Shown in pieces: positions 20,020 to 32,032 of a DNA stretch of 64,000 nucleotides. The DNA is from Symsagittifera roscoffensis. Taxonomy: Eukaryota; Xenacoelomorpha; Acoela; Convolutidae. The first letter of the stretch is position 1. Every line of letters begins with the position of its first letter. Location: assembly GCF_963678635.1 (NCBI RefSeq), contig NC_087064.1, positions 70,307,465-70,371,464 of the forward strand, in the 5' to 3' direction. Under the pieces are notes generated by a model. It worked only from the letters and a program-made list of their open reading frames with translations. It did not search any database and was not told the DNA's origin. Made by a program: the position numbers and the translations under genes.

Positions 20020-21484
20020 TTCAATTTTGCTGTTTTTCATTATACTAACTTTGACTTCGTATACTTTTTTGTTTTAATCCTTAAAAAAGAAAAAATTGAT
20101 CTTTGTAATTTTTCGAACGGCGACAAATTTAAACGTGAAATCAAGAAAACTGAAATGAATTGTCAAATTATTTTGTTCCGGGGCCGGAGCTCCTGACGTT
20201 TATTGAAAATGAAGAAACGGAATTCCAGTGCTACATGATGTGAAAAGCCTTTTTTCTAAGCGAAAGCAGAAGAAAAAAGACCCAGTGAAGAAACATTGCA
20301 AACTTCATCTTGTTATTTTCTGGAAATTGAAACTTTATTTTCTGTCAAAAAAATGATGGAAAACTGCAAAAAATATATTTGGAAATTTGCAAAAGAAGAA
20401 CTATGTATCGCTAAAAACCAGCTAAATCATAACAAACTGAGGTTTTTAAAGTTTTGTGAAAGTCCTAGTGATTAAGTTACTTGGTCGGGATTAAATTTTG
20501 AAGAAGCTTCATAGTCACACTTTTCAATAAAAACCAGTCAGCTTCAAATTAAAATAAATTTTGTAAAAATTTATGATGTTCTCAGTGGTAACTTCCTTGG
20601 TCCAGATCAAACCATAAGCAAGTCTCGTAGTCAGGAATGTTAAGAATTGTATCATTGGTAAAAATCGCAAAAATTGTAAGAAACCCATTATTCCAAACGA
20701 CAAAAATTACACATGCGTTGCATGCAATTGTAACATTCAATAGTTTACATTTGCTGTTTTTCATTGTACTAACTTTAATTTCGTATATAGTTTTTTGTTT
20801 TATTCCTAAAAAAGATAAATTGATTCCTGTAAACTTTCAAACGGCGACAAATGGAAACGTGAAATCAAAAAATTGAACTGAAATGTCAAATTTTTTTTTG
20901 TCCCGGGGCCGGAGCTCCTGACCTTTATCGAAAAGGGAATTCCAATGATACATCATGTCAAAAACTTTTTTTCTTAGCAAAAGCAGCAGGACAAAGACCC
21001 TGTGAAGACACATTGCAAATTTCATCATGGTACTTTCTAGAAATTGAAACTTTTGTTGTCAATAAAAACGATGGAAAACTGCAAAAAAAATATTAGGGAA
21101 AAAAATAGCAAACCCCAAGGACAGCAAAAGAAGAACTTCGTATCGCCAAAAATAACCAACCAGCTAAATCATAACAAACTGAGGTTTTTAAAGATTTGTA
21201 GAAAAAACCAGTGATTAAGTTTCTTGGTCCGGATCAAAATTTAAAGAATCTCCATAGTCACACTTTTCAATAAAAACCAGTCAGCTTCAAATCAAAATAA
21301 AGTTTGTAAGAAATTATGATGTTCTCAGTAGTAACTTCCTTGGTTCAGATCAAACCATAAGCAAGTCTCGTAGTCACGAATGTTTAGAATTGCATCATTG
21401 GTAAAAATCGCAAAAAAATGTTTAAAAAAACCCATTAATCCAAACGACAAAGCTTACACATGCGTTGCATGCAATTGTAACATA
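20020..21484. repeat. Imperfect tandem duplication, unit about 735 bp
   Basis: Unit 1 (about 20020-20740) and unit 2 (about 20750-21484) share ordered landmarks. These are CTGTTTTTCATT (20029, 20753), GGGGCCGGAGCTCCTGAC (20182, 20904), GCAAGTCTCGTAGTCA (20618, 21361) and CATGCGTTGCATGCAATTG (20711, 21460). Small indels separate the units. No protein is apparent in either. Confidence 0.75.
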
Positions 21485-21489
21485 AATCT

Positions 21490-22500
21490 GTCATCCGTGC
21501 ATACAGCTGCAATCAAGGCCATAAAAGTACTTGGAACCAATTTGATGCTTTTGTGCAATAGTTGAGTTGACAAACGCGAAAGGGAGAATTTTGTCCACTG
21601 CTCAACTCTGGCAAGTTTTGCTGAAAATACTGAAAAATTGAGCATCGAAGAAAAAACCAAAAAAAACACTTATAATCATGGAGAAGTAGAGGTATTATAT
21701 GAAAAGATTGGAACTGCTTTTAAACCTATTTGCCAATAAGTGGGGAAAATGATTGCTGCTTTTTGCTGAGCAAACTTCTCGAGATAAATTGTACGGTGTC
21801 AAAAAAATTAGTTTCTCAATAAGTCAAAAAATCAATAAAAATTCAGAACACCAGGAATCCCGAAGGATCCAAACAAATTAAACGTGGGAATTTGGTCTCA
21901 ATGAATGATGAAGTGAAAGACAATCTCAATTTCATTGGAGCTAACGCTCATGTAACTCATCTCTAGTGACTCGGAAAGTTTAATTAGAAAAAAATAGATA
22001 AAAAGTTGTGTTTTATACTGATCTTAAAAAATCAAATCTAACGGCCATATTTGGAGCGTTCACCTTGAGGAAAAAATGAGGAAGACGAACAACGTTTTGT
22101 ATCTCTTTAAGCAAAAAATCTCGTTTAAGGTCAGGAAACTTGTAAAGCTGGATCTGTTTAGTCTTTGGTTGTTATTTTTGCATTGTTTCACCTGTGCAGG
22201 GGCGGATCTAGGGTTTTCTCGAGATGCGGGTGGATTTTCAAAAAATTTTTGTAAAAAAAAAAACTTGTTAACTCTAAAAAGATAATGCACCTCAGGCTCA
22301 CATATATCCTTGTCTCCCAAATTTTCTTCAAATAAAGGACATCTTTTTGTTACAAAAGAAAAAAATAAAACAGCAGCTGTAATCAGTTGCCAGATCAGCA
22401 GGACAACAAATTTTTTAAAATAGTTGAATAAGCAAACCGAAAAAGTAGAAAACGAATAAGTGTTCAAAATAAGTCGAATCTTATATCTGTTGGGACTTTT
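21490..22500. other. AT-rich intergenic DNA with a hAT-like terminus
   Basis: No gene is supported. CAGGGGCGGATCTAGGG at 22197-22213 resembles the terminal inverted repeat of hAT-type MITEs, but I see no partner terminus nearby. Confidence 0.4.
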
Positions 22501-22520
22501 TCTCAAAAAAAGAACAAACG

Positions 22521-22616
22521 ATGACCTCATTAAACCCCTCAGCATTGCTGCAAATTCTTAACAACAACAACAAAGCTTTGATTCTACAACAACAGCAGCA
22601 AATCTTAAATGCTCAA
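22521..22616 (+). other. Possible Q/N-rich first-exon-like ORF start
   Basis: An ATG at 22521 opens a 32-residue polar stretch rich in N and Q (NNNNK, QQQQQ) that then degenerates into hydrophobic AT-rich sequence. It could be a first exon, but no clean GT donor sits at the transition. The call is weak. Confidence 0.15.
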
Positions 22617-22909
22617 GATTTTTTTAACAGTTTCTTGTGGCATTTGTTTTGTTTTCGGCTCAATTGGTGTCTACTAGTTCTACTGATGCATTTATTGTCC
22701 GTTTTTGTATTGTGGCAGGATTGGACATACAATTGGCGTTTAACCACTTGTTATCGTCATAGCAGCCGCTCTGTAAAAACAAGAAGCTGTGTTGTCTTTT
22801 CAGCTGTTTTTTTTTGTGAAATTATCTTTATTTTCTCCCATTTTTTTCCCAATGTTATTTCCATCTCACTTTCTATTCGCTACCTGGTAATGCTGCGTCT
22901 GCGTTGAGT

Positions 22910-23450
22910 CGAAAGTGATGCGAAGCTCACTTTGATTTTGTTGGCAATAACAATATCAACAAGATAACCGACTGGATGATTAACAAAAAACATCTTACAT
23001 TCTTAAAAAGCACATGGATAAAAAAAAAGAAATTTCAAACACACGTTTGACTTAAAAATTTTATTTCAATTTGAATTTCAAATTATTTTTCGAAGTAAAT
23101 TCGTTCTTAAAATTGAATATTTTTGACAGTCTCTTAATTATTGATCTATAAAACTCGTTTTATCCGCTTATCATGTGTTTCTTCAGTCCCCTAAATTCCA
23201 GTCAAAATCTTCTGTCTTACCCTTACGCTGCGTCAAGATGAAGAAAAAAAATGTACAAGCAAATATTGGTGAAAACCTTCCGGACTGATAAATTGGATGT
23301 TATGTGCTTGTTGATCTAGTTAGTATCACATCAGCTGTACGAATAGTTCTCTTAGCGACTCTAAGAAAGTCCAATGGTTCAATGTCTTTTATGCGTTGGC
23401 GTAATATCTTTTCATAGTGCAATAAAAAGTAAACATTTAAAGCTAGACAA
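22910..23450. other. AT-rich intergenic DNA
   Basis: Nothing recognisable. Confidence 0.5.
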
Positions 23451-23452
23451 TT

Positions 23453-26072
23453 TTGATAATCTTGCCATCTGAAATGGCCGAGTACTCAAGAGAGTACCAA
23501 AAACTCGCCTGTTCCCTTGGCGGAAAGTATCTCGGACAAAATGAAAATGAATCACATCTTCTATATTGTAGAGGATGTTACAAAATGGTTAATTTTTTAA
23601 TGTTTCTTCTTGTTTGTATTGGAGCAGCAGAAGAGAAGTGGACGCAAACAAACCACAAGCATAAGTTCTTCGATAAACTAAAAAAAGTCGAACGAAAGTC
23701 CCATAACTTCCAAATCCCTATCCCCAACTTGCAAACCTGTGCCTCTGCAGAGAAAAAAGCTAAGAAGAAGTAAACTCGATGAAAGAAACATAAAAGGCGG
23801 GATAAGACTTGTGGCTTTGGAAGTCCAAATTTCTCCTTTTTCAACTGAAAACTATCAAAAGTTGCTGTCTAAGCACCCTCAGCGAGCCAAATTTGTAGCT
23901 CCGAATCCAGAAAATTTAGAAAAACTTTTCCTAAATGAATTTGATCAATGCAAGTTGATAATGTCTTTCCCAAACGGATTAGGAGCAGTTCGGTTAAATA
24001 TTTCCTCATATTCATAAAGATCTTGGTAGTAAGTCGAATGGCAAGGCAGGACTTAATTTTCTGAGATTGCTTATTAAGCTGATAAAGTTCATTGGAGATG
24101 GCGAAATAACCGAATACCGAAGGCCTTTTATGGGCGCAAAGCTTATCTCGCGTTTTAAGATACACGCGCGGTTGAGACCAATTGACATCGGCAACTTGGT
24201 AAAATGTATCGCCTCTAAATCAGCCGAAAGCAAGGCCCTCCCCGAGTGACAATTTTCTTTCTGAAACCTAATGGTCGGGTGCGGCGCTGAACGAGAAGCA
24301 AAAATATTTACACCATCTTTTCGATATCTAATTAACTGCGATAATTACCAAAATGCACTGTTTTTTCTAAAAAAAAAAACTAGACTTCAAGATTACCTTC
24401 AACTCTCTAAAAAAAGAAACAAAGCTGAAACAGATTTTCTCAACTCAAGAATTCTATAAATACACCCATTGCACATACAGTAACCCTAATTAATTTTCAC
24501 GGGAGCTCTATCATAACGTCAGGGGATGCAAATCGACAAAGCGATCTTGAACCCACAACTATTTGCAGAAAGAATTCAGATATTTGTCAAAAAGCTAGAA
24601 CCAAAAATTAACATCTGGTAATTTGATGATGGAATTTGAACTGACGACTAAAAAGTAGTACTCCGGGACCTTAAAAACTATCTAAAAACGAAAACGATTT
24701 ACGAGCTGAGCTTGAACACTACACTGAGAAGAGCGAACTTTGTTTTTTCTCTGACCGCCCATGTGTACACAATACAATTCAGTTTTAGCTCAATTTCGGT
24801 AATATTCCCAAGATAAAAATAAACACAGAAGAAGAACTTCTTATCCTAGGATCACCAATCGGCGAACTTTATCGCAAAGAATTGCTCGACAAAAAAATAA
24901 GGAGCTTGAAAAAGTTTCGGATGTCATAACAAACTAGACACCCATTACGTTTTTACCTCCTGAAAATTTGCCTCATCTTGCCAAAATTCTCATTTTTTTT
25001 AGTACGAGCCCTGGATTTTTATAAAACGATTTTGTGGAAGGCTACAACATAGTTTTAAGAAACTCGTTATGCAAGGCAACTAATGGGAAAATGAACGATA
25101 ACCAGTTTTTTCAAGCAGCTCTCCCTGCAGCCAAAGATGGCTTGGGCGTTTCTTCCGCTTTTCTACTAGCTTTATTCGCTTTCTTAGCCTCAGCAGTAGA
25201 AGCAAAGAAATGCCTTAAACGAGGTTTTTTGGTTTTCAGCATGTGGATCAAAACTATAAGGATTAGCTTAAAAGCTAGTTTGAACTTGGAAAAATTGACA
25301 TGACTCCGGAAACTGAAAACCATAAAAACTAAAAACAGCCAACTTTTGATAGCGAAGTTGCGATTTTTATTTCTTAATTTTAACAATTCAAAATGTTAGA
25401 AGCTGAATATAGCTCCTGAGGGTTGAACGGCGTCCCGTCTTGAAAACAAACCAACGACTCATCATCGCATAGGACTTCGATTTGGCTGTAAAGTCTGCTA
25501 ACGTCATAATTGCGTGTGCGGAAAAAAAGTTACCGAAGATGGTTGGCATGGTCTTTCTTCCATAAAATATGCATTGAGGTTCTCGAGGCTTTCAAACCTG
25601 AATGGCTTATAAAGTTTATCTTCTACTCAAGTTCTTTCTGTTTTAGAGCCATGACTATTCTAGAGTACCGCACGGTTCCACGCTCGTTCCATGGGATGTT
25701 GGTAAACAGCTCTTGCGTGATATAACGGTATTAGGCTCCGTAACTCCCAATAGGATTAGTGCGGTGTCGGTTTGTAACCCTGGTACTGCTGCCGCTGAAG
25801 CCGAGGAGCGTGAAAAAGACAAGTATGAAGACTTAGTAGATGATGAATACCTTTTTCAACCGCTAAATTTTGAGATATAGGGCACCGCGGGCCCCAGCAC
25901 CGAAGTTCTATAGAGCAAGCGTCATGAGAACTTAAGCATATTCACCGAAGAAGGCAGATCAGGCAGCTTTTTAAAACAGGGAATTGGTCTGAGAATGCAG
26001 ATTGCGAACGCCGCTTGCGTGATTGGTTCAATAAATGACAAATCAGCTCTCGACGAAAATTTTGATTCGTAA
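23453..26072 (+). pseudogene. Decayed non-LTR-like reverse transcriptase gene
   Basis: The sequence is shattered over several frames but ordered landmarks survive. They are a pre-RT segment with KLDERNIKGGIRLV then KLLSKHP (about 23775-23880), SFPNG (about 23960), GAKLISRFKIHARLRPIDIG (about 24135-24195, the RT palm entry), ILGSPIGEL (about 24845), FFSTSPGF (about 25000), LPAAKDGLGVSSA...AFLASA (about 25115-25200), NPGTAAAEAEE (about 25775-25810) and QPLNFEI, GTAGPSTEV, SFLKQ, NAACVIGS (about 25855-26030). It ends at TAA 26070. These match, in order, an RT family common in invertebrate genomes that has a C-terminal nuclease-like domain. I cannot assign the clade by eye. Confidence 0.6.
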
Positions 26073-26569
26073 TACAATATGAGTATAGTTATTCTAGAGT
26101 TGATTTGCGGGTTCGTTTTAAAAACATTGAACGTAGTGAAGACTTTTTAATAGATTTTACTGATTTTTTTGTTTTTTTTCCAGGAAAAGTTTGAAAATTC
26201 TCTAATAATTACAGATGTGTATCCAAGCATATATATGAAAATTTTTAGTTATATATATAAAGCTTTTTTGAGTTCAATTGAAAATCATCTGCTGAAAGTG
26301 ACGTAAATAGCATTGTTCAAACAAGACGACCGTGGAAAGGCGTGAAAAAACCTTAACGACTTCTAGTTTCGAAACTGGAATTAAATTTTTAGATAAGAGA
26401 TTTACCTATTGTTCCATTTTTCTCTAGTTCGGTTTATGATATCAAAAAAGAGTCAATCATAAACTGTTTTAGAAATTCACGGACCTTAAAAAGTATCTAT
26501 TTTTTGAAATTCGAAATTTGAGGTTTCAGTAAAATCAGTTTTTTTATATCAGAAAAAAAACAAAGAATG

Positions 26570-28180
26570 AGTTTTTCGTTAGTGAGTTATAATTATACAA
26601 CTGACAAAAAAATAAGGCAGTGTATAATTTTAGTTTACTTTATAATAAGTATTAGCGAATTTGTACGTATATTAGATAAACCTAAATTTTTTCCAAAAAA
26701 GTTTACGACAAGTAACTTGGCCTGGGTCCTCCTTAAATTGATCAAGAGAAAATTTTTCGTAACATATTTTAGTGGTTGTTGTTTTTTCCTAGTATCAATA
26801 TCGCGTACGTATTTGAATGGGATAGTGTTGTGTAGCAGAATGCTTTTCCTAATAACACTTAGACCAATTAACCTTGAAATCTCTAACTGTGAGAGCGTTT
26901 GATGCAGAAGAGCTTCTCGGTTCGAGAATGGTAATAAAATTCCGAGTTTGATATGCTTGGACCTTTTGTCGACTTGAAATCGGGTTTCTGCTGAGAAAAA
27001 AAAATGTTTACTTTATGCTGATATCATGTAGTCGAGAAAAAATCTAATTAGTAATTCGCCAATATTCGCCTTTAGATCAGCAGAGGAATCAAATTTCCGT
27101 TTATAAAAGCTGGCTTTGACGGCCTAACTTAGTTGCTTTTCATATTGCCTCGTGTTGGGACGAGATTTCGATCTATTGTCGCAAGAATCACCCCCGAATG
27201 TTGTAGATGACTTAAGAGCAGGCCTTGATTAGCATGGTTCTCATTTTGTTGGGTATACAGCCTCTGACAGTGTAAAGAGATTGAATACCCTGTATAACTT
27301 TCAAGAGTAATTATTTGACATGTTCCTAATATGTCAGATTGTTGTCAATAATAATAACCCATTATTTTCTTTCTTTTTTTTCCATTAGCTGACCATCAAA
27401 ATGGAGCTCACTTTTTTGAGTTTTTTTTGTTACCAAAAACAATGAATTGAGTTTTGTCTAAGTTAGTTTTCAGATCATGAAAACGAAATTAATCGAGTAA
27501 ATTCCTAGCTGAGTTTTCAAGTTTTATAATGCATAGATTTAAAACTTTTACACTCGAGAGTTAAACTGTACCATCTGTGTTTTGTATAATCAGCCAATCT
27601 GAGGTGGTTTTCATGTCAATAACAACTAGGTTAAAAAAGAGGCCCTAGAATGGTTCTTGAGGCACGCTTCTACTTACTGCAATCCAAGCGGATTCAGCAT
27701 CTGTTAGCACAACCTTTTGATGCCCATTAGTTCATTAGCTATTTAAAAGATCAAGTGAAGACCTTTCGAAACCTATAAGTGTAGTTTTTTAATTAAAAAT
27801 TGATGATCGATTAAATGAAAGGCTTTCGATTGTGTCTAGTAGTGCGGCTGTTACAAACTCATCTTCTTCAACATAAGCTCGAACTGTTTCAGTCAAACAT
27901 ATTATAGCATCCATGGTTAGAATATTAGAATATTAGTTAATGGTGGTATTCCGTAATTTGAATTACTATTAGTTTTTCAGATACTTTCAACTGGACCAGA
28001 GTAATTGATATTGGTCTGTATTTTAGTGGATCATAAGAATATTCCTTTTTATGAAAAGAGGTAATGTTTGCCAGCTTAAGCTTTTGTTGAAACACTTTTG
28101 CCTTTATGCATTTATTGATTAAAGAAATAATTGACTGCGATAGCTCATAAGCGGCATCTTTGAGTGTCTAAGCTGATGTA
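26570..28180 (-). pseudogene. LINE reverse transcriptase, heavily decayed
   Basis: Read on the minus strand from 28180 downwards, fragments in LINE RT order appear. First is an ELSQSIISLINKCI segment followed by KLANITSFHKKE and KYRPISI (the 'W.A.V.PIYKKGD...NYRPISL' region). Then comes RTILGPLF (from 'VPQGSVLGPLLF'), and finally an open C-terminal stretch (about 26902-26570) resembling the helical tail of LINE ORF2. Orientation and position suggest it is the RT half of the same element whose ORF1, 2A-like motif and endonuclease lie at 30640-28690, separated by a GC-rich insertion. Frames change often and the palm YADD box is not preserved clearly. Confidence 0.5.
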
Positions 28181-28384
28181 ACGAAACGGAAAGAAAAAGA
28201 ATTTTTTAACTTTACCGGGGTAGGGGAAAATGTTATAAGAACTTAGCGGGAAAACGAAATCGCCAAGTTTATTGAATTTATAAGTGAGCAGGTTCGCAAT
28301 TGCTCAGGCTCAACTACGATATCATTAAAACAACTCCTGGGACATCTTGTATTGCTTGATGTTCTTTTTGTTGTTTCTTATTTC

Positions 28385-28565
28385 ATTGCCTAGACCTGGC
28401 TGGGAGAGGCAGCTCTCCAGGCTGGTACATCCTTGTGGTACCCACATCTGGTTCGTGCGCCGTCCCTTCCCGAGACAGCTCCATTTCTCCAACGCATAAC
28501 ACGCAGACTCGGGCGGTCCAGCACTCCTTGCTCGCCCCAAGCCGCCATCAGCAAGACTTTCTACC
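28385..28565. repeat. GC-rich insertion inside the minus-strand LINE
   Basis: This 180-bp stretch is conspicuously GC-rich compared with its neighbours and interrupts the endonuclease-to-RT order of the minus-strand LINE. It has ORFs on both strands, which such composition gives by chance. It may be a SINE or a fragment of another element. No poly(A) tail or clear box A/B pair was found. Confidence 0.35.
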
Positions 28566-28689
28566 TTTGGGACAGGTTATTCCAATCAAAAACGAACAAT
28601 TTTTTTGTTCACATTCTCTCTGTATTTCTTGTGAGAGTATTGCGTTTTATCAAAAACAATTTTTATCTTGGTTTTCTGTTTTTTATTTA

Positions 28690-29638
28690 AATGTGTACGA
28701 AAAATTGCAAAAGTGTGGAAATGGTCACTTTATATTGGGCAATCGGAGACATGAAAAGACAGTAAGGGTAAATTTTTATCAGCTATAACGTAGTCAATTA
28801 GACTGATGTTGTTGTCGCAGTAGCAAGTAGGAATCGACTTATTGAGTATTTCAACACTGTAAGGGCATAAAATGGTATCAAAATTTGTTTCTCTGATTTG
28901 GTTAAATAATTCAATTTAATGTCTCCCATTAGGATTATTTTTGATTTGAAAATTGATGCCTTGTCAATCATTTTTGCAAAATCTTGCAAAAAGGAAATGT
29001 ACATCTGTTTATGCGGACAGTATGATAAGTTAAATAAGAGGGGCTTTTTGATCAAATTGTGGCTTACTAAGATCCGTAAAAATTCGAATTTGGAGTTCAT
29101 TGGGATTAGTTCATCTCTTACTCTCACTTTGAAAGTATTCGGAACTAGAAATAGAAGGCCCTCACTTTTCGATGTTTTTTTATCTCGTGGTACTATCTCA
29201 AAACAGTTTTCATCAGGATTTAAACAAATTTGAAATTTCCATATCAATTGGTCAGGTTTCGGTTTAACCGTATTTACAATTTTTCTCAAAATCATTGGCT
29301 TGGGTTTTGAACTGATGTTGTTTATTCGCAAATTTTCCGCAAACTAAATGAAATAGTTTTGGATTTTTATCCAAGACAAAACATCGTTCATGATTTTTCC
29401 AATATGTATCGGGACCGGGATTACGTTCTATGTCACCTGATAGAAGTAATAAAGAAGAAAGTAAAAAGTTAATCAGTCCTCCAAAAAGAAAATTTGATTT
29501 GCATTTAGGGCTAACTCTTATTCTAAAGTTCTTCCTGCTTTGAGACCTAAACTGTACTACCATCACTGAAATCGAGACCAATGCCGTGAGAAAAATTAAG
29601 GCCATTGTTATTCCGATAACAGACAGTACAAAAAACAA
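28690..29638 (-). pseudogene. LINE ORF2 N-terminus: 2A-like motif plus APE endonuclease
   Basis: Minus strand. The ATG at 29638 opens a hydrophobic N-terminal segment (about 25 residues), a basic stretch and a second hydrophobic stretch LLLLSGDIERNPGPD. The 2A-like D-I-E-x-N-P-G-P motif lies at 29437-29411. After a frameshift near 29290 the apurinic endonuclease domain follows in the 29331-28798 frame, with the GDIKLNYL motif (Asp/Asn active-site strand). Beyond it LIDYVIAD and SDH (about 28810-28720) complete the domain, with an in-frame stop just before SDH. The order 2A-endonuclease-RT is that of CR1/L2-like LINEs. The copy is dead. Confidence 0.75.
29411..29437 (-). other. 2A-like ribosome-skipping motif
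   Basis: The residues GDIERNPGP fit the canonical D(V/I)ExNPG|P consensus and are preceded by a leucine-rich stretch, as in active 2A peptides. In LINEs this motif sits at the ORF2 N-terminus before the endonuclease. Confidence 0.8.
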
Positions 29639-29948
29639 ACATGGAATTAACGTAATTTAAAAAATAGATAGCAAAAATAGAGGGTAACTTTCACGAAACA
29701 GTCTCAGTAGTAGCTTTGGTAGTTGCGATTATTGGGAAGATGACTAAAGTTTGAAATATGGTTGTTATTAGAAGTGTGAGGTTTTTGTTGGGCACTGTAT
29801 TTATTGGTTTTTAATGGGCAAGGTTTTTGTTGGGCTCACCTTCAAATCGACACTGGTAGAGATGAAGTTTTTGTTTAAATTTCATTGAAGCCTTTGATGC
29901 ATATGTGAACCCATATGAGGTTTTCAACAGGACCGATAGAAGGGCAGT

Positions 29949-30640
29949 TCAAAGTGTTGGCAACTCAGTTATATAATTTGGATGTAAATTGTCATGATAC
30001 AGTTGGTTGTAGTGCTTCATTCGGAAAAAATTAGGAGCATTGCGAATAATAGTATTTAGTTCCAACACGACAAATTTCCCGTCTTTAGTGCCATATTTAC
30101 AACTGATGAGTTTATTGAGTTCATTGATTATTTTGAATTTAGTTTTATTATTTGCGCTTTCGCGAATTGGTATCTTTTCACATTTAAGGAAAACATCGGG
30201 ATGGAAAAGATCGTCACACTTGTTAACCAGAGCCACATATTCTGCCAAATTTTCATTCATTGTTCTTTTTTATTTCATAATACTATTGGTACCATCAAGC
30301 AGAACAAAAGTCTGAATTTATCTGCTTTCTTATTTTTCCAATACTTTTTTTTTCGTGGTAGATCCACGACAAGCATGAATTGCACAATCAAGGGGAATGG
30401 TGTCATCCAAAATTAAATGTATCTACAAAACTGCTACGCAAAACCAAAATTTTTTGACTTTCACTGAATACAAATGCAGGAAACTCTCTCAACTTTTCAA
30501 CCCGAAAACCATTAGATGAAGACGAGATTTCCACCGAAGGCGCACGTGATCCATCTTTGCACATCACCGTGTCTAACTTGTAACTGAGCTTGCTGACCAC
30601 CTCTTGGATAAAAGTGACCTTTTCTGTGACCTTCTGATGG
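29949..30640 (-). pseudogene. LINE ORF1 SGNH-esterase domain, decayed
   Basis: Minus strand, two frames. From about 30600 a segment parallels ORF1 of the LINE at 57979-59004: FPAFVFSESQKILVLRSS aligns with the block I region ILGSS, then IHACRGST aligns with VHAYRGSS. LDGTNSI (about 30290) equals the block III DGTNSI of the other LINE. In the 30260-29949 frame, YHDNLHPN supplies the block V D-x-x-H. The Gly of block I is replaced (RSS). This is the upstream ORF of the same minus-strand LINE. Confidence 0.65.
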
Positions 30641-31089
30641 AAATCGACGTTGATTCTTTACTCATTGCTTTCCAATCATCAATTGAATAAGATGAGGCAG
30701 ATAGGCGAAGTTGATGGCTGTTGTTTTCAGGAGCTCATGAGACTAATGTTATGAATGGGAATAAAATGGTCGTCTTCACCCGTCAAAGCTAGGAACGACT
30801 GGGCTTTGCAATGAGTAAAGAATTGGCCTACAAACCCTACGTCGCCTTTTGAATAAATTTAGTGTTATGTTCCTTGCTCAAATGTCTGAAATTAGACAGG
30901 AAGTAATTATGTTCAAGGAATATTTTAAAAGTTTAACAAAACAATTAGGCTAGTTCCATTTTTTATGAGTTCCAATTTATTATCATATATATATTCTTTT
31001 GCGTTCAATCCTTTTTTCATTGCAAATTTCGATTGGCGTTGTATGAAGGAAAGTAACCAGTATCGAGTTTAATTTTATGTGAATCAACG
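30641..31089. other. AT-rich spacer between two LINE relics
   Basis: No supported gene. It separates head-to-head LINE remnants: the minus-strand element to the left and the plus-strand tail to the right. Confidence 0.5.
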
Positions 31090-32000
31090 TTGATCATCTT
31101 CTTAAAGAAGATGATTTACAACAGAAATCCTGTCAGAAATTGTCTCTTTATTTCACAAAACTCAACACCTCGAAAACTGAGTTGATAGATATTAGCAAAA
31201 AAAAACATCAAGGCAGAAATCACAATTCAAAGTTAAGTATAATGTTGGATGATAACTAAACAGGAGAAATGCCACAAGTTAAAAATTTCGGGGTAATTCT
31301 AGATCAATTTCTACCTTTCAGGGAGAAATTGAAAATATATTAAGAAAAACGGCTTGCGGCATCAAAACTTTACAATCGATAAAAGAACCACTGGCAATGA
31401 AAACCGGTTACTTTTATTGAACGCTTTAGTCATAAGCCATTTGCACTACCCAGCAAAATTATAAAGCAGTTTAACAGCTTTAAAGCAGTTTCAAGCAGTT
31501 TAAAAGCTAATCTAATAAAATTGCATGAAAAACAACTGAGTTGGACAATAAAGACCTGCTGTGGCAGAAAAAATTTTGGTTCATCATCCGACCTTAAGTT
31601 GGATTACAAGATACTTCTGGTTTTCTTGTTTCTCGGTTGGAAAATAATTTGCCCTCTATAGAAAATCAAACATAAACAACTACCGGCATGTACAAAAACC
31701 AATTACGTGAACAACATAATTGATGAGAAACAAAGAAAAAAAACTAGACTTCCAACTGATTCAGAAGTCATTATATCGAAATTTTGTTTTTCAGAAAATC
31801 AGTTCTTATTTGGAACCAAATTCAAAATGCAAACTCAAACATAAACAGCAGCAGTTCGACTTGCAAGACTATGAATTTTAAGTTAAAGGATTTTTGTTTG
31901 TCTATTTTTTGTCAAGATCCTTCTATGACATCCTATGGAAAAACATGGAAACAATTCGAATTTATTTTATAAAAAAAATTCTAACCATTATTTTATCATA
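31090..32000 (+). pseudogene. LINE RT C-terminal fragment and 3' end
   Basis: Fragments align collinearly with 61380-62201 of the complete LINE. KTELIDISKKKHQ corresponds to the post-palm strand, ACGIKTLQSIKEPL matches ACGIKTLQSIKKPL, and the 31784-31972 frame (KSVLIWNQI...QDPSMTSYGKTWKQFEFIL) matches KSVIIWNQL...EDPSVATHGKVSWKSFKFI. Several frameshifts and stops are present. A 5'-truncated LINE insertion is the natural reading. It abuts the truncated large-element copy that begins at about 32045. Confidence 0.75.
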
Positions 32001-32032
32001 GTTTAAATAAACATATAACCAAGAAAAATTGC

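Noticed and set aside
19966-20196. 76-codon ORF
   Set aside because: It falls in the tandem-duplicated noncoding unit, and the second unit does not keep the frame.
22197-22213. hAT-type transposon terminus
   Set aside because: Only one end is seen; no inverted partner, transposase or target duplication was found.
22521-22907. 128-codon ORF with poly-Q start as a host gene
   Set aside because: Only the first about 32 residues look protein-like, with no donor site and no continuation.
26567-26902. 111-codon + strand ORF
   Set aside because: The minus strand reads as LINE RT C-terminus over the same bases, so the + frame is a shadow.
28433-28788. Two overlapping + strand ORFs (85 and 117 codons)
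   Set aside because: They run through a GC-rich insertion within a minus-strand LINE and show no domain. Probably chance.
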